Positions 1 to 9,154 of a stretch of 64,000 bases of DNA are shown piece by piece (the first letter of the stretch is position 1; each line of letters starts with the position of its first letter). The translations under genes and the position numbers were made by a program. The notes beneath the pieces are model-generated. The model was not told where the DNA came from and ran no database searches. It worked only from the letters and a program-made list of their open reading frames with translations. The stretch lies in assembly GCF_023703085.1 (NCBI RefSeq), contig NZ_JAMQJY010000001.1, positions 1,922,001 to 1,986,000 of the forward strand. Reading direction: 5' to 3'. This stretch comes from Alkalicoccobacillus plakortidis. GTDB taxonomy: Bacteria; Bacillota; Bacilli; Bacillales; Bacillaceae_D.

Positions 1-403
1 TCATAATACGCACTTTCTCTCTATAGACAGGAGAAGTAAAGCAATGGTTATGTCTTAACCCATGCAAATTACGCACGCGATTTTTTTCAACTCGTAGTAC
101 CTCCGGATACGTTTGCGAAAGCCATGCAGGACGTGCTCCACTCGGTGTTGCTAGTATGACGTGACTACCCTCTTCAGCTAAACGATCCATAATCTTATCT
201 AACCAGCCAAAATCAAACTCTCCCTCTGTGCGTTCGATGGCACTCCAACCAAAGATATTAAGAGAAAATGTGTTGGTATTAGCAAGCTTCATTAAGCGAT
301 AATCTTCTTCAATAATCTCTGGCATATGCAGCCATTGATCAGGATTATAATCTCCACCGTGCAAAAAGCCTTTTACGTTTTCATGTATTAATGGATAACG
401 CAC
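1..403 (-). CDS. ganA: Beta-galactosidase GanA (GH42), N-terminal part; runs off the window
   Basis: The reading frame encodes the amino end of a glycoside hydrolase family 42 beta-galactosidase, which releases galactose from galacto-oligosaccharides in the cytoplasm. The stretch HGGDYNPDQW is the family's N-terminal hallmark, followed by TIM-barrel sequence with W and G landmarks. The catalytic glutamates lie beyond the window edge and cannot be checked. I place the start at GTG 403, because GAAGGA lies just upstream and the protein then begins MRYPLIHENV; a TTG a few codons earlier is possible. It follows ganQ by about 37 bases, the order of the Bacillus gan operon (ganS-ganP-ganQ-ganA). 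Confidence 0.85.
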   Translation of the reverse strand, partial: MRYPLIHENVKGFLHGGDYNPDQWLHMPEIIEEDYRLMKLANTNTFSLNIFGWSAIERTEGEFDFGWLDKIMDRLAEEGSHVILATPSGARPAWLSQTYPEVLRVEKNRVRNLHGLRHNHCFTSPVYREKVRIM

Positions 404-440
404 AAACTCACGTCCTTCGTTCAAAATTATATAGTATGGT

Positions 441-1284
441 TTAGCCCTTCGTTCCACCCTGTGTTAAACCGGAAACAAATTGCTTTTGTACGATTAAGAA
501 AAGAACAGTAACTGGAATTGCAATCAAAAGTGCTCCAAGCAGCAAATGTCGTATAACTTGCTCCCATTGGATCTGAGACTAAGTTATATAAGCCAATTGG
601 CAATGTATACATTTCTGGTGTACGAACAATGACACTCGCAAGAATGAAGTCACCAAGTGGACCTGTAAACGAGTTAATCGCAACAACCGCAAGGATCGGT
701 TTAGCAAGTGGCATAATAATTTGAATAAAAATTCTAAAGTGACTCGCACCATCAATTCGCGCTGATTCGTCCAAGTCCTTTGGAATCGAATCTAAATAAC
801 CTTTCATTAGGTACGTATTCATTGGAATTTGACCGCCAGCATAAATCAAGATCAGTAAAAAGTGGCTGTTTATCAAACCAAGCATTTGTGCCAAAACAAA
901 GATCGCGATTAACGCTGAAAATTGTGGAATCATCTGCAATAGTAAGAACAGCATTAAACCATTTTTTCTACCTTTAAAACGAAATCTTGAGAAAGCGTAG
1001 CCAGTGAAACTAACAAAGATTAATGTCAGAACCATGGTCATTAATCCAATTTTCATGGAATTCATGTACCACTGAAGATATAAAATTCGGTTTGATGTAA
1101 AAAGCTCAACATAGTGTGAGATGGTTGGATTTTTCGGAATCATCGTCGTACTAATTAAGCTATTTCCCGGGTTAAAGGATGCACCAATCGCCCATAAGAG
1201 AGGATACAAAATCGCAATTACAACCACGATTAACACAGCATATGTGGCACTTAAGCGCAGCATATTAGATTGTTTTGTATTCAT
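441..1284 (-). CDS. ganQ: Galacto-oligosaccharide ABC permease GanQ (MalG-like), one frameshift
   Basis: This is an inner-membrane permease of the CUT1 sugar ABC family, the MalG-type partner of the upstream MalF-type gene. About six hydrophobic helices are visible and the EAA loop reads [15 protein letters not shown]. The uninterrupted frame runs to 427 with an aberrant tail. Removing one A from CCAAGC at 535-540 restores a normal ending ([12 protein letters not shown] to QGGTKG) and a TAA at 441-443, so I use that end. The shift is probably not biological, since the same six bases are shifted in many other genes here. The start ATG is 1 base from the end of ganP, implying translational coupling. 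Substrate is inferred from the neighbouring GH42 and regulator. Confidence 0.88.
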
Positions 1285-1285
1285 G

Positions 1286-2581
1286 CTACATCATATCCTC
1301 CTCTTTGAACGAGTTCGTCCGTTTGAACTGCCACAAGGCAACAGCAATTACAAAGATTGAAAGTAAAATTGTAATAGCAGCAGCTAGTGCATATTGAGAG
1401 GACTGCATCGTCAGTTTATAGATCCACGATACAAGAATGTCCGTTCCGCCTGCTGTAGAGCCTGAGACTGGAGGACCTCCTCCATTAAATAGATAGATAA
1501 TATTAAAATTATTAAAGTTAAATGTATATTGAGTGATTAAGATAGGTGCGATCGAATACAGCACAAGCGGCAATGTAATCAGTCTAAACTTACTCATTAT
1601 GCCTGCCCCATCAATGGTTGCTGCTTCATACAAGTCTTGTGGAATAGACTGCAATACACCCGTTGTCATAATAAAAACAAACGGAAAGCCAAGCCACATT
1701 TGCATAAAGATAAGCGCGATCTTGCTCCAAAACGGATCGGTTAACCACGGTTTTGGATCAATACCAATAAAAGCAAAGATATCGTTGTTTATTGCCCCAA
1801 ACGTATCATTAAACAATCCGCCAAAAATTAAGATTGTGACAAAACCAGGTACAGCCCAAGGAAGAATAAGCATCGTTCTGAAAAAACTTTTAAACTTAAT
1901 TTCTTTTTGATTCACTAGAACCGCTAACCAGATACCAACTGCACATTGCAGCGTTGTTGCGACTAGTGTCCAAATAATTGTCCAACCAAGAACATCAAAA
2001 AACGTCGATCTCCAAATATCAACTGTGAAGATATTCATGAAATTCTGAAGCCCTACCCAGTCAAATAGATTGGCTGGAGGTGAATGATAGAGATCATAGT
2101 TTGTGAATGCTAAGGCAAAACTGAACAAGATCGGAAAGACAACCGTAAATAACAGCAATAGAAAACCAGGTGTACTCATTAAATACGGGAAGCCTTGATC
2201 TAGTAACAGATGATACTGAGCACGAATGGAGTTCAGCGGAACTCGTTCATCCCGTTTTCGTCCATTAACGTATGCATCCTTCAACATAAAATAATAGATA
2301 GCTATGCCAATCCCAGCCACAATTAGAGCGATAATACCTTCAGCCAGCAAGAACACCGAATTGTCTCGTGGTGTCTGTACTCCTAAAGTGAATAAGCCCC
2401 AAAATCCCATATTAAATAAGTCTTTAAAAACGATAATAAATGCAGCACCAAGCACAAAAAATACAGACCCTTTTGCAAACTGTTTATTATATAACTGTCC
2501 TAACCCCGGAATAATGGACAGCGCCAACGCACGTCTACGATGTTTCTTTGAAACTTCTCGATCAACATGGTTATCTACCAA
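1286..2581 (-). CDS. ganP: Galacto-oligosaccharide ABC permease GanP (MalF-like)
   Basis: This 431-residue CUT1 permease pairs with GanQ to form the membrane channel of the importer. The first 100 residues carry a basic stretch (KKHRRRALAL), the segment IIPGLGQLYNKQF and extra helices, an N-terminal extension typical of GanP proteins. The EAA loop is YEAATIDGAGIMSKF near residue 315. The start is a TTG at 2581 with AAGGTG upstream. It sits 84 bases after ganS. No ATPase gene is present in the visible operon; such importers usually share the MsmX ATPase encoded elsewhere. Confidence 0.88.
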   Translation of the reverse strand: MVDNHVDREVSKKHRRRALALSIIPGLGQLYNKQFAKGSVFFVLGAAFIIVFKDLFNMGFWGLFTLGVQTPRDNSVFLLAEGIIALIVAGIGIAIYYFMLKDAYVNGRKRDERVPLNSIRAQYHLLLDQGFPYLMSTPGFLLLLFTVVFPILFSFALAFTNYDLYHSPPANLFDWVGLQNFMNIFTVDIWRSTFFDVLGWTIIWTLVATTLQCAVGIWLAVLVNQKEIKFKSFFRTMLILPWAVPGFVTILIFGGLFNDTFGAINNDIFAFIGIDPKPWLTDPFWSKIALIFMQMWLGFPFVFIMTTGVLQSIPQDLYEAATIDGAGIMSKFRLITLPLVLYSIAPILITQYTFNFNNFNIIYLFNGGGPPVSGSTAGGTDILVSWIYKLTMQSSQYALAAAITILLSIFVIAVALWQFKRTNSFKEEDMM

Positions 2582-2664
2582 TTCTCACACCTTCTTATCT
2601 TGGAATCGATTGAGCATAGAAACGTAAGTCAATAGACGACTTACGTTTCTCGCTGCTCAGGTGA

Positions 2665-3933
2665 TTAATTTGAATGATTTGCCTCAATTTGTGACTCAAT
2701 TGTTCCAACAGCTTCATCAAATGCTTGACTCACATCTGCACGATCCGTGGCAATTAAACCAAGTGCATTGTCAACTGGTGTCCATACTTCAGCCATTTCT
2801 GGAATGTTAGGCGTTAGTTTTGCATGTAAGCTTTGCTCAGCCATTGCTGCAGCATTTTCATTATCAGTTACTAATGGATCTTCCATTAATTCAACAATTG
2901 GTGGAATCTCCTGTGTAATTTCAAAACGTTTCTTAGAGTTCTCATAATTCGTCAAGAACTCAACAAATTCTTGAGCTAGCTCTTTGTTATTTGAATAAGA
3001 AGATACGTTATAACTCTTAACTCCAAGGAACGAGCTCATATTCTCGCCATTTGAAAGTGTTGGAAGTGGAGCTACACCATAATCAACGCCAGCATCGGCA
3101 TAAGGAGTGAATGACCATGGACCCGAAACAACTGCTGCTGCTTTTTGTTCTGTGAATAATGAATCTAGAACATTAATCCCTTGCTCACCAATGATACCTG
3201 CTGGGAATAAGCCTTCAGAGAAGAAGGTTTTGATGTATTCTCCGCCTTCAACAGCACCTTCATTATTTAAACCAATATCAGTTATATCGTAGCTCCCGTC
3301 AGCTTCTTGTGGGAATACATAACCGCCGTACCCACCAATTACACTTTGCGCGTAATAGATGCTATCCCATTTTGCTAGGAAACCATATTGACCATCCTTT
3401 GTTGCATCAACGGAGAAGTCATGCCACTCATCTAATGATTGTGGAAGATTATTCTCATCAACAAGCTCTTTATTGTAAAAAAGCACCGTCGTTTCTACTG
3501 CTTTTGGAAGACCGTATACTTTGCCATCTACCGTTTGAGAAAGCATGGTTTCCTCTGTATAAATATCTTTAACTTCATCAGATACTGTTAGCTCTTGAAG
3601 CAAGCCTTCCGTTACCGCTGTTCCAATTTGATCGTGCGGCACTGTAATGACATCCGGCCCACTTCCAGAAGGTCCATCAAGTCTCAGATCTTCAATTTGG
3701 CCTGTGTATGCCTTTTCAATTACTTCAATTTCTATATCATGTTCGCTCTCAAATTGTTCAACCGCTTCGGCAATACCATCTGATTTCTGTATATCTTCCC
3801 AGACGATTAATTTATCGGTACCTGTAGACGCGGCCTCTTCTGCGGAACCGTCATCTTCCCCTGGTCCACACGCAACTAATGCAACAGCCATCGCTGTCAC
3901 TGCACTCACTTGTAAAAATTTTCTCTTTTTCAT
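2665..3933 (-). CDS. ganS: Galacto-oligosaccharide-binding lipoprotein GanS (MalE-like)
   Basis: This 422-residue extracytoplasmic solute-binding protein of family 1 captures oligosaccharides for GanPQ. The N-terminus is a lipoprotein signal: MKKRK, a hydrophobic core, then VALVAC with the lipidated Cys at residue 22, followed by an acidic linker. The maltodextrin-binding fold is recognisable in KLIVWED, GPDVITVPHDQIG and AAVVSGPWSFTPY. GGGGG-type ribosome site precedes the ATG. It is first in the operon, directly behind a LacI-type operator. The gan assignment over a maltose one rests on the GH42 gene downstream and the GanR-like regulator. Confidence 0.87.
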   Translation of the reverse strand: MKKRKFLQVSAVTAMAVALVACGPGEDDGSAEEAASTGTDKLIVWEDIQKSDGIAEAVEQFESEHDIEIEVIEKAYTGQIEDLRLDGPSGSGPDVITVPHDQIGTAVTEGLLQELTVSDEVKDIYTEETMLSQTVDGKVYGLPKAVETTVLFYNKELVDENNLPQSLDEWHDFSVDATKDGQYGFLAKWDSIYYAQSVIGGYGGYVFPQEADGSYDITDIGLNNEGAVEGGEYIKTFFSEGLFPAGIIGEQGINVLDSLFTEQKAAAVVSGPWSFTPYADAGVDYGVAPLPTLSNGENMSSFLGVKSYNVSSYSNNKELAQEFVEFLTNYENSKKRFEITQEIPPIVELMEDPLVTDNENAAAMAEQSLHAKLTPNIPEMAEVWTPVDNALGLIATDRADVSQAFDEAVGTIESQIEANHSN

Positions 3934-3960
3934 CTTGTTTCCCCCTCAATCTGATGTGTA

Positions 3961-3980
3961 GAAAGAAAACGCTTTCTATA
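3961..3980 (-). promoter_or_regulatory. LacI-family operator upstream of ganS
   Basis: The sequence AGAAAACGCTTTCT is a near-perfect palindrome centred on CG, the form bound by LacI/GalR proteins. It lies about 30 bases upstream of ganS and downstream of ganR, so GanR is the likely ligand; CcpA could also bind, since cre sites have the same core. Confidence 0.6.
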
Positions 3981-4063
3981 AATTAGAATAGCAAGTTTTA
4001 ATAAAATAGTAAACAACTTTTATTAAATACTTTAAGTAAATTTTTTTACTAGATATTCAAATG

Positions 4064-4089
4064 AAAAAAGCCACCCTCTAAAGAGTGAC
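4064..4089 (-). terminator. Rho-independent terminator of ganR
   Basis: On the minus strand GTCACTCT and AGGGTGGC form an 8-pair stem with G-U pairs, followed by a run of six T, just after the ganR stop codon. Confidence 0.65.
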
Positions 4090-4095
4090 TCACTT

Positions 4096-5106
4096 TCATG
4101 ATTCTGCTAGATCCAGCGTGCTTTTGCGATAGACAGGAGTAGAGGAAACATAAACCGTTTTGGAAATCTTCCGCTTATCTACTAATTGCTCCATCATCAA
4201 ATCTACAGCCGTTTCACAAAGCAGATTTGTATGAATGCGAAAAGTGGTAAGAGGTGGTGAGACGTATTTTGATACATGACTATCATTAATACTAAACACA
4301 TTCACTCGACTCGGCAGATCAAACCCACGTTCATTTAAAGCCTGAAGACAGCCAACAGCTAACGTATCACTTGCAATACAAAAGGCTGAAGGTAGATTGT
4401 CTCCATGCTCATCAATGGCTTGAAGCATCAGCTTATATCCTTGTTCAACAGAAAATCGTTCACCAATATAAATGGCGTCCTCTTGTAGCACATCAAATCT
4501 GCTCGCATACAGGCGAAACGCGGTTTCCCGAATATCCGGCAGTCTTTTAGCCGTATCAATGTCGTGATCATCGCCACCAATAAAACCAATCGAAGTATGG
4601 CGGTTCTTCACATAAAACTCTACCATCCTCTCGATAATATGAGTCAGATTTGGTTTAACCGAATCAAACCGCTCTTCATCAGGGGAGGTGTCAATAAAAA
4701 CAACATTTTTAGTGATTGAATATAAGTAGTCCAATTCGCGCTTCGTAAAACGACCAATGGCAATGATACCCTCTGATTGAGGATCAACCGCTTCTACTCC
4801 GTCTTTTATTGTATACGTACTAAGATTAATACTCCGATTCTCAGCCTGTTCATTAATTCCCTCTCGAATCTCTTGAAAGTACACATCTTCAAGCTCCTCT
4901 TGCTTAGTGAACCAATATAAAAAAGAAACTTTCTTTAAAGAGTGTTTAAAAGCCTTCTTTTTATAGCCTAGATCCTCGGCTGCCTCATAGATTTTTTCTC
5001 TTGTTTTGTCTGTAACTGATAGATTCGGATCCTGGTTCAAGACTCTCGACACTGTTGCTATAGACATTCCTACTCGGTTCGCTATATCTTTAATCGTAAC
5101 TGCCAT
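4096..5106 (-). CDS. ganR: LacI-family transcriptional regulator GanR
   Basis: This 336-residue repressor has an N-terminal helix-turn-helix (TIKDIANRVGMSIATVSRVLNQ, residues 4-25, followed by a hinge helix region) and a periplasmic-binding-like effector domain. Features include GIIAIGRF, IGFIGGDDHD and AFCIASDTLAVGCLQAL. By position and similarity of layout it matches GanR, which represses gan genes until galacto-oligosaccharides are present. It is transcribed in the same direction as ganS with its own terminator between them, so the two are separate units. The substrate assignment is inferred from context. Confidence 0.8.
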   Translation of the reverse strand: MAVTIKDIANRVGMSIATVSRVLNQDPNLSVTDKTREKIYEAAEDLGYKKKAFKHSLKKVSFLYWFTKQEELEDVYFQEIREGINEQAENRSINLSTYTIKDGVEAVDPQSEGIIAIGRFTKRELDYLYSITKNVVFIDTSPDEERFDSVKPNLTHIIERMVEFYVKNRHTSIGFIGGDDHDIDTAKRLPDIRETAFRLYASRFDVLQEDAIYIGERFSVEQGYKLMLQAIDEHGDNLPSAFCIASDTLAVGCLQALNERGFDLPSRVNVFSINDSHVSKYVSPPLTTFRIHTNLLCETAVDLMMEQLVDKRKISKTVYVSSTPVYRKSTLDLAES

Positions 5107-5178
5107 CTTAGCACCCCACCGCTTTTTATCTCCTCTCCATTATAAGCATAATAATCATTTAGTAAAATATTTTATTTG

Positions 5179-6804
5179 CTATTCTGCTCTTTTCTTTTTT
5201 CCATAATCATAATTGCCTTCATACTTAGTAAGTATGCCATCCTCAAGCCAGCATGTTTGTGTAAATAATTTATTCAGAAAATATCGATCATGAGAAATAC
5301 AAAGAATCGTGCCTTCAAACTCAGCCAATGCGTCCTCCAACACCTCTCTAGAGTCAATGTCTAAGTGATTTGTCGGCTCATCTAACAGCAGGACATTATG
5401 CCGCTCGTGAATAAGCTGTGCCATCCTTAGCCTCATCCGCTCTCCACCACTTAAACTAGTAATGTTTTTAAACACATCCTGCCCAAAAAAGAGGAACTTC
5501 GCGAGCTCTGCTCTCGCCTCACCCTCCGTAACAAGGGAAGAATCACGGAATGCATCAATCACTCGTTTCTGATTCGACAATTCCTTTCCATGCTGCGACA
5601 GATAGCCAATCGATACATTTGATCCCAGTTGGACCGCACCCGTATCAGGAGCTTGTTCAGCCAAAATCAACTTAAATATTGTTGATTTCCCTGCGCCATT
5701 CTCCCCGACAATAGCCAGACGTTGCTGATGTTTCAAAGACAAATCAACGCCCTTTAATACAACACGATTTGCAAAGCTTTTTGTGACTGCCTTTAGCTCA
5801 ACGACATCCGTTCCACTGCGACCACTTTGATCAAAATCAAGTTGTACCTGCTTACGATTTAATACAGGTTTCTTTACTCGTTCAATACGAGCCAGTGCTT
5901 TCTCCATACTTTTTGCTTGCCGGTGCATTCCCGCATTCGGTGGATTAGCCCGATTTGCCCACTCCTTAAGACGTTTAATCGCCTCTCGCATTTTTTTGAG
6001 CTTCTTCTGCTGATCCTGATACTGCTGAAATTCAAGTAGGAGCCTCTGTTCACGTTCCTTTACAAAGCCTGAGTAATTCGTCTCATAGAGCTGCAATTCG
6101 CCACTTTCCATTTCCACAATTCTTGTTACCGTGTCATCTAAAAAGGTCCGGTCATGTGAAATCATGAATACTGTGCCAGGATATTGTCTAACCCATTCCG
6201 TCAACCATTCCGTTGCCAATAAATCAAGGTGATTAGTCGGCTCATCCAAAAGCAACAAATCCGGCTTCGTTAACAAAAGCTTTGCGAGCCCCGCTTTTGT
6301 TCGCTCCCCACCACTTAATTCACTCCATTTTCTAGATAACAGATGACTAATACCAAGACCCGCACTCACCTTTCGAATCTCCCCATCCACTTCATAGCCA
6401 CCTGACTCCGCAAATTGATGCTGAAGCGCACCGTACTCCCTTAAGCATCGCTCCAATTGCTTTTCATCGCTCACCGTCTGTAAATGTTGCTCTATATGAC
6501 GCATCTTTGTCTCCATCTCTTGAAGATGACTAAATACGCTATTTAGGATCACTAGTAATGTAACATCCTGATGATCCGGATTTTGTTCTAACGCACCTCT
6601 TGTGGTTCCTTTTTTCCAACCAACCGATCCAGATGCTGGTTCAGTGATTCCCGCTATGATATGCAATAAACTGGTTTTCCCTTCTCCATTCCGACCAACA
6701 AGCCCAACTCGTTCGCCACTTTTCACCTCAAGAGATAACCTTTCAAAAATAACGTGAACACCAAAAGTTTGGGATACATCTTTCATATAAAATATAGTCA
6801 TCAT
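5179..6804 (-). CDS. ABC-F ribosome-protection ATPase (antibiotic-resistance type)
   Basis: This 541-residue protein has two ABC ATPase domains and no membrane segments. Walker A motifs are GRNGEGKTS (note GEGKT) and GENGAGKST; the signatures are LSGGERTK and LSGGERMR; each is followed by a DEPTNHLD Walker B and a switch histidine (ISHDR). The charged helical linker lies around residues 235-310. ABC-F proteins act on the ribosome; those with inducible leaders commonly dislodge lincosamides, pleuromutilins or macrolides. The ATG follows AAAGGAGAGCG. The upstream leader peptide and attenuator favour a resistance role over a housekeeping Ettl/YdiF-like one. The precise drug class cannot be read from the sequence. 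Confidence 0.85.
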   Translation of the reverse strand: MMTIFYMKDVSQTFGVHVIFERLSLEVKSGERVGLVGRNGEGKTSLLHIIAGITEPASGSVGWKKGTTRGALEQNPDHQDVTLLVILNSVFSHLQEMETKMRHIEQHLQTVSDEKQLERCLREYGALQHQFAESGGYEVDGEIRKVSAGLGISHLLSRKWSELSGGERTKAGLAKLLLTKPDLLLLDEPTNHLDLLATEWLTEWVRQYPGTVFMISHDRTFLDDTVTRIVEMESGELQLYETNYSGFVKEREQRLLLEFQQYQDQQKKLKKMREAIKRLKEWANRANPPNAGMHRQAKSMEKALARIERVKKPVLNRKQVQLDFDQSGRSGTDVVELKAVTKSFANRVVLKGVDLSLKHQQRLAIVGENGAGKSTIFKLILAEQAPDTGAVQLGSNVSIGYLSQHGKELSNQKRVIDAFRDSSLVTEGEARAELAKFLFFGQDVFKNITSLSGGERMRLRMAQLIHERHNVLLLDEPTNHLDIDSREVLEDALAEFEGTILCISHDRYFLNKLFTQTCWLEDGILTKYEGNYDYGKKKRAE

Positions 6805-6846
6805 ACGCTCTCCTTTTGTTTGGAAAGAGACGTTTTAGTACATACC

Positions 6847-6877
6847 AAAAAAGGCGGCAGAGCAAGCCTGCCACCTT
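6847..6877 (-). terminator. Attenuator terminator in the ABC-F leader
   Basis: GGTGGCAG and CTGCCGCC form an 8-pair stem around a 7-base loop, followed by six T, all on the minus strand between the leader ORF and the ABC-F start. With nothing but a leader ORF upstream it is best read as a conditional terminator. Confidence 0.75.
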
Positions 6878-6916
6878 CACCGATTGTGGGCATATGTCTC
6901 TTCCATTGGTTTTTTT

Positions 6917-7039
6917 CTATACAGTTACATGATTAAATTGGACAGACTGCTCCAATTTCGTAACTGCTGTGGAAAAAAGAGCCCGACAAATCAACAAAAA
7001 CGCCAAAAGATCCGACTCACTACCAATAGAACGATTCAC
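6917..7039 (-). CDS. Leader peptide (40 aa) upstream of the ABC-F gene
   Basis: A GTG start at 7039 is preceded by AAAGGAGGTG at good spacing and opens a 40-codon frame (MNRSIGSESDLLAFLLICRA...) ending at TAG 6917-6919. It has no family resemblance I know. Its position before a terminator hairpin and an ABC-F gene matches the leader ORFs that sense drug-stalled ribosomes. A perfect 8-pair stem (AAATTGGA/TCCAATTT, 6935-6958) lies inside its last third, where a stalled ribosome could disrupt it. Coding status is inferred from the ribosome site and context only. Confidence 0.6.
   Translation of the reverse strand: MNRSIGSESDLLAFLLICRALFSTAVTKLEQSVQFNHVTV
6935..6958 (-). promoter_or_regulatory. 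Leader stem-loop within the ABC-F leader ORF
   Basis: AAATTGGA and TCCAATTT pair perfectly around an 8-base loop. The hairpin overlaps the leader ORF and precedes the attenuator by about 60 bases, so it may be part of the switching structure. Confidence 0.5.
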
Positions 7040-7125
7040 ATTACCCACCTCCTTTTATCTTGTTGCTTCTATCATATCCAGAATTCTCTGAAATGTAAAC
7101 ATTAAACAAATGTTTATTTAATCGT

Positions 7126-7230
7126 TTAAGAGACTACCCAATCAACCGTACCAATGATGAGTGCCCATAGTGGAATGTTAATAAGAATCCCAAAGAACAA
7201 ACCGCGAGTAAAACTTTTTTCTTGAACCAT
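7126..7230 (-). CDS. Small single-pass membrane protein (34 aa)
   Basis: The frame begins at ATG 7230 behind an AAGGAGGAG ribosome site at ideal spacing and ends at TAA 7126-7128. The product MVQEKSFTRGLFFGILINIP continues as a hydrophobic helix with two Trp residues near the membrane exit. I do not recognise a family. It sits just before the ABC-F leader and could be co-transcribed with it or independent. The strong ribosome site and the charged-hydrophobic layout are the evidence that it is real. Confidence 0.6.
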   Translation of the reverse strand: MVQEKSFTRGLFFGILINIPLWALIIGTVDWVVS

Positions 7231-7385
7231 GTCTATCTCCTCCTTGATTCTGTTTATACCATACCCGAGGTTTTAGCAAACCGAACCAATCTAGATGGAT
7301 TTACATAGTTTTTGAAACCTGCACCTCTTGTCCAACTTGTACATACTCTATGAAAGGTGTAATAACTTTTAAGGGAGGAATAACC

Positions 7386-8753
7386 GTGGATAATAATCGA
7401 TTAAAAGAATTAATGGAAGCAGAACTTGAGAGATTATCGCAGACCTTTCAAAACCGCTTAGAAGAAGATATGACTAGTTATTTGACTCATATCAACCAGA
7501 TCATTGAAGCATCAGAAGGTTCCACAGAGAAAACAAACGGAATCATAAATGCAAGCGAGTACGGAGAGATTGGAGAAGGTGGGGATGATACTGCCACTCT
7601 TCAACGGATGATTAATGATGCGGTAAACCACGGACATCCGCATTGCTTTTTACCTGCAAAAGTATTAAAGGTAACTGACACTCTTTTATTCCCACAATCA
7701 TTTCACAAACCAATGCTAACTGGCAGAGGATTTAAATCAACCATCATCGATTGTAGCGAAATCCCTGAAGGAAAACCTGTATTTAAAATAAAGGGCGGAA
7801 GCGGCCAGTTCTCTGGAGGTGCCATTGAGCAAATTGGTTTCCGTGGCAACCCAACTACTGTCGCTATAGAAGCCGTTGATGTCTGCGGATTTTATATTAA
7901 GCATTGCCGATTCGAACAATGTAGGACAGGAGTCACCTTCCACAATGAATCAGGGTTTACCGAGTATGTAGTAGTTGATACTTGTGATTTCGCTGAAAGT
8001 TGTGAGGTAGCAATCGAATTCAAGCAAACAAATGGTGTACGCAGCTTTCACGGATCGGGTATTAGTAACAGCACAGTCAACAAACGACCAGGCGCAGTTG
8101 AACCAGTGATCAAAATTGGACCAGGTTGCTTCCCCTATAACTCCCCTCTCTCCTGCCAAATATGGACAAGAAGCGCCGCACCTATTATCCAAAATAAAGG
8201 AGAAGCGATCTCAAACTTCTCCGGAACAATTATGATAGAAGTGATGAACCCTGCAGATTATGAAACTTTTGAGCTTGTCGCATCAACAGATAATAGCCTA
8301 TATTTACTCGGAGACCTCATGGTCCACGACCACAACCGCCATGCCAAACTTGGAAAAGCCATCTATTGCGACAGACTCCAACTCAACCGTGACGGCAGTG
8401 CCACCATACAACGCAGCCCTTACACAATTGAAAAAGCGCTAAATCCAGGCAGTACACCACTCGTTCAGGTTGACCACAATGTTGTTGCAATTGTGAACCT
8501 ACTTGTCCTAGCAAATAACTATGAATACAGCTACACTCTGAATCTATATAAAGAACCACACAACCATAACGGCTCAATCACCATCCTTGCAACGAATAAA
8601 GCCTTTAACAATACCGGATACGGCGCACCTAGCTTCAAGATAGAGAACGGATCTCTAACTGTAACTAACACAAACTATCCAACAAGCGGCGTCACCTGCT
8701 ATGCCACTGTTCAAGAAATTGGCGGTCGGTTTCAGTATCGGTTGACTGATTAG
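7386..8753 (+). CDS. Right-handed beta-helix protein, pectate-lyase/tail-spike-like
   Basis: This is the first plus-strand gene in a minus-strand region. After an N-terminal helical segment (RLKELMEAELERLSQTF, residues 5-21) comes GEIGEGGDDTATLQRMINDA, the entry motif of pectate-lyase-superfamily beta helices found in phage tail spikes and polysaccharide-degrading enzymes, followed by repeated short beta-strand turns (GFYIKHCRFEQCRTGVTFHN). There is no signal peptide and no clear catalytic triad that I can assign. I start at GTG 7386, behind GGGAGG; an upstream ATG at 7350 lacks a ribosome site. Placement beside the exopolysaccharide cluster hints at polysaccharide binding or cleavage, but a phage remnant is possible. 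Confidence 0.65.
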   Translation: MDNNRLKELMEAELERLSQTFQNRLEEDMTSYLTHINQIIEASEGSTEKTNGIINASEYGEIGEGGDDTATLQRMINDAVNHGHPHCFLPAKVLKVTDTLLFPQSFHKPMLTGRGFKSTIIDCSEIPEGKPVFKIKGGSGQFSGGAIEQIGFRGNPTTVAIEAVDVCGFYIKHCRFEQCRTGVTFHNESGFTEYVVVDTCDFAESCEVAIEFKQTNGVRSFHGSGISNSTVNKRPGAVEPVIKIGPGCFPYNSPLSCQIWTRSAAPIIQNKGEAISNFSGTIMIEVMNPADYETFELVASTDNSLYLLGDLMVHDHNRHAKLGKAIYCDRLQLNRDGSATIQRSPYTIEKALNPGSTPLVQVDHNVVAIVNLLVLANNYEYSYTLNLYKEPHNHNGSITILATNKAFNNTGYGAPSFKIENGSLTVTNTNYPTSGVTCYATVQEIGGRFQYRLTD

Positions 8754-8788
8754 AAGTAAGAGTAGCGCGTGGACCGCTACTCTTACTT
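8754..8788. terminator. Long hairpin after the beta-helix gene
   Basis: AAGTAAGAGTAGCG and its exact complement form a 14-pair stem around a 7-base loop immediately after the stop codon. The T-run is short, so termination may be modest; the stem could serve both strands. Confidence 0.6.
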
Positions 8789-8885
8789 TGTGTGATTTGA
8801 TTGTCGGTATATCGGTTGAATCTTCAGGTCGCTTCACCAAGAGCCACGTTCCTTTATCAAAACTCGCTCCTAAAAGATCATATGG

Positions 8886-9150
8886 AATAAAAATGTCCAT
8901 TTTTATTTACTGCCTTTAAGTTTGCGGGTTTGGCAAGACGGTTTGCTCAGTTGCCAAGAAGGATTGAAGCTTAACCAAGAGAAATTGCGAGGTTAGCAAG
9001 TGAGAGAGACCATTACAAAGAGGAAAAACACTTCCATCCAGACACAGTAGTCTTTACCAAGAAAGAGCAGTCACCAACCAAGACCGACACTCTGCTCACC
9101 AAGAAAGCAGCCCTTTCACCAAGACACCGCTCTCTTTACTAAGGAGCAAG
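8886..9150 (+). repeat. Family A helically phased repeat array A1
   Basis: About a dozen CAAGA-type cores are spaced 20-21 bases apart; aligned positions are 8935, 8956, 8977, 8998, 9018, 9039, 9059, 9080, 9101, 9121 and 9141. The unit reads (T)TA[GC]CAAGA with about 12 unconserved bases between cores. A leader palindrome AAAATGTCCATTTT (about 8890-8904) stands before the array, as in array A2. The array fills the gap between two convergent genes. It is not a CRISPR: the repeat is too short and degenerate. Confidence 0.75.
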
Positions 9151-9154
9151 ACAC

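Noticed and set aside
8886..9150. CRISPR array
   Set aside because: Cores are only 7-10 bases, degenerate, with 20-21 base period; no cas genes, no constant 28-36 base repeat.
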